Source of the DNA: Nematostella vectensis
Lineage: Eukaryota > Cnidaria > Anthozoa > Actiniaria > Edwardsiidae
NCBI RefSeq assembly: GCF_932526225.1
Contig: NC_064043.1
Span: forward strand, 7,059,501-7,123,500
DNA length: 64,000 nucleotides
Direction: 5' to 3'
In this document: positions 11,004 to 23,000 of the stretch, piece after piece
How positions within the stretch are numbered: position 1 is the stretch's first letter
How the letters are laid out: the number at the start of each line of letters is the position of its first letter
The notes under the pieces: generated by a model
What the model was told of the DNA's origin: nothing
Database searches by the model: none
What the model saw: only the letters and a program-made list of their open reading frames with translations
Made by a program: the position numbers and the translations under genes

Positions 11004-14000
11004 TCATCTGACACTGCTTAGAAGGATATCACAGGTTCCCTCCACTTTGTTATAGTTTAATACTATTGTGAAAGTGTCCTCTTCATCAAAACCATGGATG
11101 GTATTGTCATCTACTTTTTCAATGGAACTGTGGATATAAAAATAGAAAATGTCAACCAACTGATCTTTTTTCTTGAAATCTGTCATTAACATTTGGATAA
11201 GCATGCAAGTATATACCTATCCTGTTGCCAGCAAATTTTTATGATTTTATATCATTTTTTTTTTACAAAACACATCCAAGAAACCCTTGACATACATGTA
11301 TATTTTAGGTAAAAAGCACCCTAAATAATCTTTAAAAAAATAGAGCAGCCAGCTTACATATTTATTTCAATTCCTATAATTTATCTTTCCAAAAATTGCT
11401 TATTTACAGAAGTTATAAAAGGTTTAGACTAACTTTTCAATATATGTGTAACAGATTCCAGAAGTTTTGAAATTCATAATAAATTTCATAATTGCCCAAA
11501 CACTGAATCAACATGGGATCCTCAAGATCCAGTGAATGCAGAAGAATACATTGACTTCACTAAAGCGTGTAGTTGGAGTTATGTTTATCATGCTCGAGGA
11601 TCCAGCGTACTTTGCGGGCGCTCCCAAAGGTCACTACCGCAGAACTTGCTGACAAATGCTTTGCTGTTCGATGGTTCAAGTTAATTTCTTTGTTTTGTAC
11701 CACGAGAAACTCTGAAGCCAGAACAATTGCTTGTGATACAGTGGTGTTTAGTGGTAAAAAGCGATGTTTTTTTCTCAGCTACCGAAAGTCTTTAGTAAAA
11801 GCCTGGTATTTAAAATCTTCTTGAGAACCGTGTAATTGTGGTCGTTTGCCCATTGAAGTCGATTGTCCAACTGTGAGCAAAGAAGCTCCAAGCGATTGAA
11901 GATCAGATCTATATTGAGGCAAATTCTTTTTGAGTTTAAGTAAAATTACAAGTGAGAATCTGCAGCATGAAAAATAACATAAACAAAGGCTTATTTTTCC
12001 ACATTTTGTCTACGACAGCATTTCTTCCCAAAAAGTTCAAACTAATAAAAAATAAGACAACAATTAAGTGTGTACCGTCCAAAAAGGAACATATTACTGA
12101 TGTTTCATTTTGGTATCTCGAAGAAAGAAACTGTATTTAGTTTTATCAGAACAATTTTGATCTTATTGGCTGTCAGTTTTAAATTGGCTTAAAGTTCCGC
12201 TGTGTCAGGCCCCTAGAACTAGTCTTACTAGGAAACTTTTCCAGCGGCTTCTCTTGTGGTAGTGATCTTTAGGAGCAGCTGCAAAGTATGCTGGATCCTT
12301 GAGTATGTATGTTTATAGGTATTAATTTTTTTTGTGGCGATTATCAGTATGGACCGTGCACACAAAAAAGGGCTTTAACAACAACAAACAGATTTAAATT
12401 TTGTGTTAATTGATATTCTAGACTATTGACCTCATTGTTGGGTCTCTAGGCGCATTGTAACCAGTTTACTTCCAGAGGGCCAATGGAAACCTCAACTGAC
12501 AAGAGACAAAAGAATCAGAATTTGCCCCATTATACAGGCCATCCGCTTTAAATTATCAGTCACTTTCTCGAAGAAACTTGCAATTACAGTTTTACAATTT
12601 TGAAATATGTTTTTGTTTTGAATTATAAATCAACAGAGACTGTTACTGATTGTAAACTGGTTAAAATGTAGCTTTAACCTTTCCCAAAGCAACACAACAC
12701 CCTTAAATTTATAGGTTTGGAAACCTGTGTGTATAAGATGTTCATCTCAGCTAAGTGGATTAAATCTGCTTGAATCATGGTCCATACATCCACAACTAAA
12801 ACAGCTCTATTTTATTTTAAGTGTATCAAATAATATGCTGAAAGCTACTGAATTTTGAAAATGACGAGTTTTGAAAGTTTAAAACCAAACCAAAAGAACA
12901 CAAAATGTCACAAAATTCAGACCTACAGTATGTACGGACATTAAGTTAAACTCTTTTTAAAGGATATTGTGCTTGTTGTCTGACCTTTTCTAAGTGATGT
13001 GGTCAAAACTGCTATCTCATTTCTTAAAAAGAGACACAACTGAATGTAATTTACTTAACTTTTAAAGTCATCATCACCGATTTGTATGTTTAACAGTTTA
13101 TGACATTTGAAATAACAAACAACAGGTAAATGCATCGAATTTAAACTGCAACATAACATACCTCCAGAAAACAACTTCATAACAAATGCAGATCAACTAT
13201 TTTACCACTCAGACTATTGCTGAGGGGTTATGGGAAGGGTTCTTTACATTTTTTAAAACCTCTGTCCTAAGAGAAAGAACATGAATGATTCAGACATCAA
13301 TGAAACTATTCAAACAAACAACTGTTTAAACAAACATCTATGACTAGCACACTACTGTAAATTGTTGTGTCAAAGAGAATGCCTTGTAGATGATTGACAT
13401 CCAGTTATTTACGATACAGAAACATTTACAGTGATAATAAATTGTTTAAATATATGGGGACATGTGCCCTTCCCCCTGCTCTGGCCCTGAGAAAGTACAA
13501 ATCAATTCATTCAGCTAATGACTGCTCTCTGTATTGCTTCAATTGGTTGAAATAGCTAGGAATGCACTCATTTTTAGTATAGTATATTAAAACTGCAGTG
13601 TTTCGCATGACAACTACGGGTAAATTATTCTAGCAAACAAATGCGTTAGGCAATTATTACTTTCACATTTGTTTCTTATTAAGGAGTGTCTCCTCAAGAA
13701 ATAATGGCTATAATTTCTGTAGAAATAGACTGTTAACAGTTTTGATGATAATATGTGGTGTATCAGGCTTCGACCCCAGACATGGAAACCTATACGGATG
13801 AACAATCCCCTCTTAATTCGATCCACGATGTTATCTTTGAGGCGTGCAGCGAGACATGCGAAATACTGCATGACTGGACTTTCTCACTAACACTAAGCAG
13901 TGTTGACATTCGGAGTTTAGTCTACCCTACTTATGTTACAGTAAAACAGAAGCCTGGATTCACCATAAATTGGCGCACACATTACTCGAAGTAGAACAAA

Positions 14001-15284
14001 GAACCAGACTGTCTGACTTCGAATGTTAAAATTAGATCGTACTTTTCTATAAAAGAAAAGAGTGATGTTTATTAACCAAACTTTAAACTTTATTTGCCCT
14101 CTAAAACAGAGAAAACGTGACACGTCTCATTCAAGAATTATGTGTCACGGGACCGTTACCTGTTAGACCGGTTTGCCAAAACCAGTTCAATTGAATTTCA
14201 TCATTTTCACAATAAATATATTTCGCAAAGGATATAGTCTGTATTTATAACAAAAATAATGTTTAATAAAAAAATAAGACTACCTATACACAAAAATAAG
14301 TAAAGATTGGAAACAACAAATAGTAGAATTGATTTGAAACGCAAAGCGTGATGGCAGTCACGCATTACTAAACAAGAAATAAAAGGTGCCTATACCGACA
14401 TTTCTAAAGTAAAAACGATCTTTTGATTACAGCAAATATCTAATGTCAAACTAATCACAGCTTTTACTCTTAGTCCTAAAATCGCGGAAAAGCAATGGAG
14501 GTTTATAATCGCGTCGATGTGATTACGATTCTTTGATGTAAAATTATAAAAACATCCCGGGGAATGCCCCAATCTGGTATGTCCAGTTTTTTTAAACTTT
14601 TTTTTTAGATGAAACGCCCATACACAATCGCTCTACAAGCATAATTTGGCTTATCGATACAAGAAACTAGTTGCATGTTAAATGTCCTTAGCAGCGAGTA
14701 AGTCCAAGGAGAGTTTATGCTTTTGCAAATGAATGGTAGCGTATTTATGTTAGATTAGCAAATACAGTTTTCCCAAATACTCTGCAATCTTGTCTAGATA
14801 CCTATTTGAATGGCTCAAGTCAGAAATGGTTACAAAAAGGCGAAAATGTAATGAAATACATACAATACTAGAATTAGGAGCGATCAATGGTTTAAATACA
14901 AATATTTTGCAATAAAAAATAACTTTAAACTCACCCTGAATCCGTTTGAATCTCGATTTTTCTCACTGACTTGAATGGCGTCCCGTATCTTAATGAAACT
15001 GCTTCTTTGAAGCTTTCCACAGTAAGTTCTTCCATAAATACAGCATTATATGCTTTTTCAGTTTCTTGGCGAACATAAATAGTAAGCAGAGGTGGCGGTC
15101 TCCGTACAACCCGCTTTGCTTTTGGTCCAAGATCTAGTTCATCTAGGGCATCTGCCGCTGTTTCAGTGAACGCTTGCATTGATGTTCGTTTTCTAGCCTT
15201 CTCCTGAAGTTGTCTCAATAGCGGAGTAGAATATCTATTTACGTCAAATGATAGAAGACGGGATTGCATCCTTTGAACAACCAT
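11004..15284 (-). CDS. Small protein made of a CP2/Grainyhead C-terminal domain
   Basis: Two exons, 15284-14935 (350 nt) and 11127-11004 (124 nt), join in phase (TCAGG|GTGAGT to TATCCACAG|TTCC) to give 157 aa. Residues from about 68 to the end match the C-terminal ubiquitin-like/SAM-type dimerisation region of Grainyhead-like factors: LTIYVRQETEKAYNAV, then KEAVSLRYGTPFKSVRKI, then VDDNTIHGFDEEDTF. In the family this domain follows a large CP2 DNA-binding domain. Here there is none: the ATG at 15284 has an in-frame TGA at 15318-15320, no good acceptor is seen before it, and a TATA motif lies about 205 bp upstream. The first 67 residues are basic and helical-looking (RQLQEKARKRTS). It may dimerise with a full-length CP2/Grainyhead factor and act as a modulator; that is inference. 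An unseen upstream exon cannot be ruled out. Confidence 0.7.
11140..14920. other. 3.8-kb intron of the CP2-like gene
   Basis: AT-rich DNA. I see no coding exon, RNA gene or clear mobile element in it. The small open frames (for example around 13614-13994) have no recognisable domain. Confidence 0.45.
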
Positions 15285-15489
15285 TTCGTCCAAAGAAGGA
15301 CAAAAAAACCCACGAACTCACAACGAATTACGAAGAGGTAAAAACACTTGGGCTTGTCAAGTCGGATAAGCGTCGCTAAATGATCAATTCCCTTGAGGCA
15401 CACAGTGGTTCGCTCAACAGAACTGCAACTCTAAGAACAAACGACGATATGATGTTGTGGAAGTTTGTGCGAACCTGCGAATGTTGTGC

Positions 15490-15497
15490 TATATATA
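15490..15497 (-). promoter_or_regulatory. TATA motif upstream of the CP2-like gene
   Basis: TATATATA on the minus strand, about 205 bp upstream of the ATG at 15284. If used, the 5' UTR would be about 175 nt. Confidence 0.35.
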
Positions 15498-15499
15498 AC

Positions 15500-18400
15500 A
15501 ATCAAGATGCGGAAAAACAAGTATTGGCCTGGGTAGCAACATAACGTGAACTGACAGCAAATGAAGCAAGTTTTTTAGCACCGGCTTGGCCAACGCGGAA
15601 AACCTGGTCCCTAGAGTACCCGGATGATTAAATCCGGAAGCTGCAAAACCACTATGTGGGGTCCCCTAAAAACGTTTAAATTTACTACAGAAGATAGCTA
15701 GCTAAACTGAAATATATTTACTCATAAACTATACAGTATAAAGACTAGTCTAAATAGTTTCTTCAAAAGTTAACGTTTGATGATATTGTGATAAATGTAA
15801 TTAGGATTTTGTTTAACGTGTTTTGCCTACACTCCCCTCTCTAAACTATATCAAATGCCATAGATCCACTTCCGTATTTAGGGATGACGTAGAAATTATT
15901 TTGGCCAATAAGGGAGCTTAACCAAAGCAAAGGAAACCCCACGTGAAAGTAATTTTACTGATCAATCTCGGAGACCTGTTTTTGTTACGTACTTCGCCGA
16001 ATCGCTAGAATCGATATCGCAGAATTTTATGATAAAAAGTATATCAAAACTGGAAACGAAATTGCTTCTTTTGGCATTCAATTGGCGTATTCTGGTCTAG
16101 TTATGATTTTTGGGAGGAAATTGTCGTGTGAAACGTGCTTCGAAATAAATTATTACACATTATGTGTGTAACGATTGACGCAAGGAGAGTAGTAAAAACG
16201 TATAAACATTATTGTGTAGAAACGCTTTGGGGGAGTTTTTAGCATCTTCTTGAGTTAGAAAATGCTTTTAATGGTATGGTTCCACTCCTGAAAGATCTGC
16301 ATTAAACAGGGTAGCCAGAACTCGAAATTCCAAGCTATTACCCGGGGCGGGAAAACCAGTTTCGTCTTGCATTGCGAATTATGCACTATGTCGGTCCTTT
16401 CCCTAGTACTACACTGAGCTTATAAAAATGTATCTTAAAGTACACAGACTTACACTTAATAATTGTATTATACTTATGCATGATACAATTATTGCTCACT
16501 AGCCGATGTGATTTTAGATAGTTCTACATGGAGTATGAAACTATCCGACCGAGAACTCCTCTTATTTTACCCAACCGCATTCGGCGCTTGGCTTGTAAAA
16601 CCGGTTTTATTATGCATGGAGCACCCTCGTCTTCTATCAAAACAACATTACAAACAAGCAAACCTGAATCACCTAGTACAAAAACTTTAAATACTTGTCT
16701 TTATATGTCTAAAAAGCCAGAAAAAAAATCGTGTTTTTAGAGATGAGAAAATAACTACGAGTAATAGCTCCGTTATAACGAGAAGGGGGGAGGTCCCAAA
16801 GCCTTCTAAGTTTATTCATTTTCTCTGTAATAAGGATGTATTTGCTGCAGAGACTCTACGTTGTAGAGTTTCTTTGCTTTGTTAAAAAAAAAAACAAAAA
16901 AACAAACAAACATTACATTCGAATGCAACAGATTACCCTGGGTACCAGAGGCTCCGAACTTCAACAGATATAAACGCATAATTCTACAAGAGTCCCGTGT
17001 ATCCCGCATCGCGAGGGACTATATTAGCCCCCCCCCCCGGAATGGTACCCCGAAATTTTGTGCTCGCAGTTTTCGTCAAATGCTCGCATGCTTTTTTCCC
17101 GCCGTGCTCGCATTGTATTTTTCGATGTGCTCGCAGCGGATTTATCACAGGTAGGCCCAGCCCGTTGTCCCTAATGATATTTACGGTAGATAGGGCGAAA
17201 ACAAAATAAGTGGAAAAAAAAAACTTGTTAAAAAACACGTGTGTAGTCTAGTGTTGTGTTTATGTTTGCCTTCTGCGTATTCTCTGGCCGTATTAAAGCG
17301 CCTTTTTAGATTCAAGATTCACGATTTAAACTCTAACCAGAACGAAGTTTACCGTAAATATCAATACAGACAAATAAAGAGCTTGGGCTACCTGTGGATT
17401 TATTCAACAACTAGTTTTCGCATAAAAAAACGTGCTCGTGGCCCTTTGGCCCTTATACTGTGTATATTGAAAGGACGCGAAAGACTGGAGTCGGCGAATG
17501 TCACATGTTTTTCTCCTGATACTGTTGTTGTTTGTAAAGAAAGCAGCAGTCTTGTCTTTTAGTGTTTGTTTTTAGCTTCTGTCGTCTTATCAGGTCCTAC
17601 GAAATTTGCTACGTATGGTTAGTATGGAAATAAGTTATCAAATTCTGCTTATGTAACTATGTAGTCTTTGTTTTTCACAAGGAAAACGCTCTCTGTATTT
17701 TGGCATTTAAAAGCGACCTTGCAATGTAGTATACTTAACTTATATGCAGAAGGTAAACGTAGGTCGTGTCGAGTTCTTGTTAGAATTAGCTATGGTGGAA
17801 AATGAAGACTTGACCGACGACCTTCTTCATATACGGAGTTAATTTATATATAGATAAGTTAATGTATTCATGGCCGTTTTCGCACTTAGAATAACTCTTA
17901 TTGTTCACAAGATTGACTGCACGATAAAAAAAAACTCTAGATAGAGAAGTCTTTTTATGGATTGACAAACCTCTGTGAGCAGGCGCTGGACCAAATATAT
18001 AAGCTTATTAAACTATTAAGAGTCTTGTATAATGTGGGTTGTTGATCAACCCCAAAATGGGGACCAAAAACTTAAGATAAGGTCCTAAAATTACGAGAAG
18101 TGCACTAAGAAGTGGTTAAAACTTCAGCCCCACCCTCTCCATGGCCCCCATTCGAGCGAGAAGAGTAAGTGTCTGTAATTTTTTAAAATCATTTTGTTGT
18201 AAGGGACTGATCTGGTAGCCTTGTACAACTGCAGTGTGCACTTTAAATTCAATATAACCTTTCAGAGTTGATAGACTTTATCAATTCTTTATATTTTCAT
18301 CTTCCAAATGGTATGTGGTTCTTATGGACCCTATAAAACACGTGTTAGATAGGGCGAATAACTCAAATCTGTAATATTGAGGTATTTTGATCAACCTTCG

Positions 18401-19980
18401 GAAAAATGGCTGTGAACTGAAAGGCCCGGGTACAGTCATTTGTGACTTAGATCGAGATGTCAACCATGAGAAAGCATATGCACACGCTTAACCGGTTCCC
18501 GTCTTCATGTCTTCTTAGTTATTGCTGAAGAATGTTGTGTGGTTACAACTTTTACCGCCATCTTTATATCTCAACCTGGTAGTCAAATGATTATTTAACT
18601 TCAGGAAAAAAATATGCAGAATTTAGCAGATATTTTTTAGTCTTTGAATTGTTTTTTTAATTGTGCGCGCGCTGCATTCGCAATCAAGAATGGCGACATT
18701 CTCACGAGCGTGCGCTGTATTTCAAACCTACAACAAAACAATATTTTCTTTTTTTGGCATACAATTCTCGACTTTAAATTATTCTGTGCTTTATTGTGGG
18801 TAGCATTGCAATAGAAAACAATTCGCCAATATTTTGTGTTATTGCCGTCTCTGAATTTAAACGGATTTAAGGAAAATACGTTGTTTCAGATTTTCCCGCC
18901 AAAACTTGGAATTATTCACTTGATTCAATCTCCTTTCGCGGGGCCAGGAGAATTTTCAAAGATGTGTAGAAAATTCAAATTTTAATCGAATTCAATTCCC
19001 TTTTCAGAATTTGAAAGTTTATCTATACTTTGTTTTGGCTAGATTGATATAAGTGAAAGGTTTTAAGAACTTTAACTGTTAGCAACAAGGTTGTACATCA
19101 GGCTCGTACCTGTACGTAGATAATGAGTGCAGGTATCTCGTAGAAATGAATTTTTAAGCAAGATTTTCAATATTGTGTGATCTCTTGTCAATAATTTACA
19201 ACCACAAAACTGCTTTCTGGCTTCCATCATTCAAACACAAATAAATTTCATGCTTTCTGTTTGGTTAGTGCTTTGCACATGGGTCACATGATTGGAAACC
19301 AGTTCAGTGCTGGCTAATAAAAATGGTTAAACACAATGTGTGCTATAAAAGGGATAGCTACGCCCTCTTTTTCGCAAGCCCTTGCACAAGTTGTCGACAT
19401 TCCCAGCTAGACTTCAATGAGTTCGGACCTCTAAAACGGCCAAAAGCAAATATAGCAAAAAATACAACTGTACGGCAAACTACAACAACTTTAAAGTACG
19501 AAAGAATGTTAGAGAATGATCAGGCATATTCAGGAAAGTATTTGGAGTCAATTCTCTACAAAAACAAGAACAAAAGTTGTCAGTGAGAAATCAAACAGCG
19601 CACACTCGTTTGAATTGAAAAAAAAAATTAAAAAAAAGCATGCACACACTCATTTGAAATGGCGTCATTCAGGTGCCAAGCAAAAAATTTGCAAAATTGC
19701 ATCAAAACCAATCTAATTCTCCGTTATTTTTTGTTTTGTTATAAGAAAAGGCTAATAAATAGACTGTGTTTACTTCAATTGTGTATTTTTGGCCAATTTT
19801 GAACTCTATTATAGCTTTCTGGCTTCTCTCTACAGAGCGCTGTACTTAGTGAAGTCAGATGACGAATGACAGCTTGCATAGTCCCTTTTATAGTGCGCGA
19901 TCGTGTTTAAAGGATTTTAAATGGACAGAGCCAGAAAGCAAATTAGCTGTTTATATTATGTCTGCTGTGTTTGCTAATTT
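15500..19980. other. Intergenic stretch between the CP2-like gene and the sulfatase
   Basis: No gene is supported. It contains a single arm of the CCCTGGGTACCAGAGGCT repeat (16933-16955), a poly-C tract with GCTCGCA repeats (17026-17130), and AT-rich DNA. A 5' non-coding exon of the sulfatase should lie in or near its right part, since an acceptor (TTGTTTACAG) precedes the sulfatase ATG. Confidence 0.4.
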
Positions 19981-20010
19981 TATTTTAATTTTTGTTTATT
20001 GTTTACAGTA

Positions 20011-23000
20011 ATGCAGTATTTGGTTTTCCTGTTCGGGCTGATGAGCCTGCCCTTCGTAGCCCTAACAGCCAACAAGAAGCCACATATTGTATTCATTGTA
20101 GCAGATGACCTGGTGAGTTCTCTTATGGTACACACTAATGACATAATGACATAAACGACATGGGTGTGCACACTCTTATCTTTGTATGTTCAAGTGTGAA
20201 TGGTTCAAAATTTTGACATAATCCTGACATAACGATATGGACATAACATAAGATCATTATGTCCATGTTGTTATGTTAGCTAAACAGAGTAAACACCCTT
20301 GTTGTTATGTCACTAGTGTGCACTAGGCATTATACAATGAAAACTTGTAATCCTCAATAACAGAGAAGTGTCTGACTGCTGTTTTGGTAATTTTGGTACG
20401 GTAAACGTTCATAGAAAGAGTACAATTAAAATTCATTGATATCACAGATTAGCACACATGAATGAGTTATAGTGTGAATTGACTACCTATGTATTTTACT
20501 GATTTGTGGGAAAACCTGTCGAAAGGCAAACTAAAACCTAAATACATCTACCTGGTGATTATATATGTTGAAAACCTGTCAAAGGGCCGAATTAGATTGA
20601 TTAATATTTAGATTTGTGCTGAAAACATGAGTAGCCAAAATTGCAATTTTAAAAGTCTGAAAAAACCAAGGGAAACGCCTCTTTTATCAACTTCTCTGAT
20701 TACAGTGTAAAAGGAAAAGGCTATTTTACTTTTGCTTCCATAAAGTATAGGCTGAAATTTGACATGCTAGCAAAAAGCTTTTCAAGCGATTCAATACAGT
20801 GTGAAACTTAATTTTATTCACTTGTCAGTTTAGCAAATACACAGTAGTTCGGTGGCTACTTATCCTGTTTTTTGATATATTCTATGCAGACAAGAAAAAA
20901 CATCTTGCATTTACAAATTTGCCACAGAGCCTTTGATTTCTTTTATGTTTTGCTTTTGTTTCAGGGCTGGGATGATGTCAGTTTCCATGGTTCTGGGCAA
21001 ATTCCAACCCCAAACATTGATGGTTTAGCCAAGACTGGAGTTATATTAAACAATTATTATGTGTCCCCAATCTGCACACCAACTAGAAGTGCCATCATGA
21101 CTGGGAAGTACCCAATACATACCGGTAAGCTAGTGCTATATCCAATTGAAAACCTTCTTTAGCTATAAAAAATTGCAAATAGCTAGGCCTAGAAAATACC
21201 TAGCCCACCTTTGGCTAGCATATTATAAAAGGTACTATTATACTTAAGGGAGCAGTCATTAATTACTGGGGGCAGCAATTTTGCAAAACCTTGGGCTAAA
21301 ACATTTTGCCCCCTCTCAAGCCCAAAAAAACGTGACCCCCCCCTAGACCGGATGCCCAAAAATTTGAACCCCCCCCCCCTTCCCCCCACCACCACCTCCA
21401 CATTTTTATATTCAATAAAACCACAGAGAATATATGAATATAACCTTTACTAAAATATGGATCAGCAAGCATGGCAATTTTGTCCTATTTAATTTAAATA
21501 TGAACCTTCACTTTCACTAGTTCAAGAGTGGCACAGAGGTAAACAGCAAATACTGGTGTCGCTACAAAATGACTACGTTATCGACAATTTTAACAAAGAC
21601 ATTTTGCAACATTTTAAAGTATTCATTTTGTTCAACTGATTTGAACAGGTAGCTTTGTCTGTCAACCATGAGAGGGTTTCTCAAAAGACAAGATTGGTAC
21701 CTGAACAATATGGAACTAAATATACAATAATATAGGAAACATTGTGAACTGAATAAGATTTTCATTTCAACAGTGACTCTCTTGCTCAATATTATATCAA
21801 AACCAGACTTAAATTCACGCCCAAAAAAATGTGACCCCCCCCTAATGACAGCGCAAAAAATGTAACCCCCCTAAATCAACTCCCAAAAAAAACGTAGCCA
21901 CCCCCTACATATTTGCCCCCCCCCCCCCCCAGTAATTAATGACTGCTCTCTAATTATAAGCGAATAAACATATGGAAGTTTACACTATGCACAACAGATG
22001 GAGCACCCTTAAAAGTGTAAACTTGTATGAGGCTGAGACCTTCAAAAATAAAAACATACTTTAGGGTACAAAGGGGGGAGGGGAAGGGGCAAACTCCTGT
22101 AAAACCATATGGTTTTTTCTTGAAATTAAGACAATCTTTTCTTTTGAAAAGTGGCAATGGAGAACAAATAGGGACATCTCTGGTGAGCTTGTTCTGTGGT
22201 AACAGAGCAACAAATAAAAAGTCCAGCCCTATGTGTAGGAACCTACATGAAGAAACAACTACTTGTGTATGTTTTGTGCTTACTTCCTTTTTCTATTTAA
22301 CAGGCATGCAGCACAGTGTCATTTTAGCAGCCCAGCCTTACGGGCTTGGCTTGAATGAAACATTGATGCCTCAATATCTCAAGCGTCTTGGGTATGCCAC
22401 ACATGGAGTTGGAAAGGTACAGCTTAGCCATTGAAAAACCTAAATATATTGTGCATCTCTTGTTGGTGAATAGAGATGAAGATTTGGGTAAGGAAGAAGA
22501 CTTTACCCTACAGATTTAAAGCATTTTAGCATTGATATGGCTTGATAGTGATTTTGTTTTACCTGACAGATCCAGAGGTATATTATCTGGGTCATAGATG
22601 TGTGTGTGGGGGGGGGGGGGGGAGGGGGGGGGAGGGGGATGAGTTTGTCATGCTCCCCTTTCGTTAGAGATTTTCCATAGAATAAATATATGAAATTCTA
22701 TTGCTTTATGATTGGTATTGTCTCTAGTGGCATCTTGGCTTCTTCAAGTACGAGTACACACCCATTCAAAGAGGTTTTGACAGCTACTTTGGGTACTGGT
22801 GTGGCAAGGGAGATTACTGGGACCACTCAAACAATGAGAAGTATGGTTGGGGACTGGACCTGCACGACAGTGAACAGGTATTTACAACACAGTAATACAA
22901 CCCCCCTAGGGATAACAGTTAGTAATATTTTATACCCTATAAGGATGATCAAACCCCTGTCTACTTTTATGGAGAGCCTGTCAGTTCTGATAGTGCAGCA

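Noticed and set aside
13614-14123. Overlapping small frames on both strands in the CP2-like gene intron
   Set aside because: No shared domain, no matching splice sites with the two exons, and AT-rich composition like the rest of the intron.
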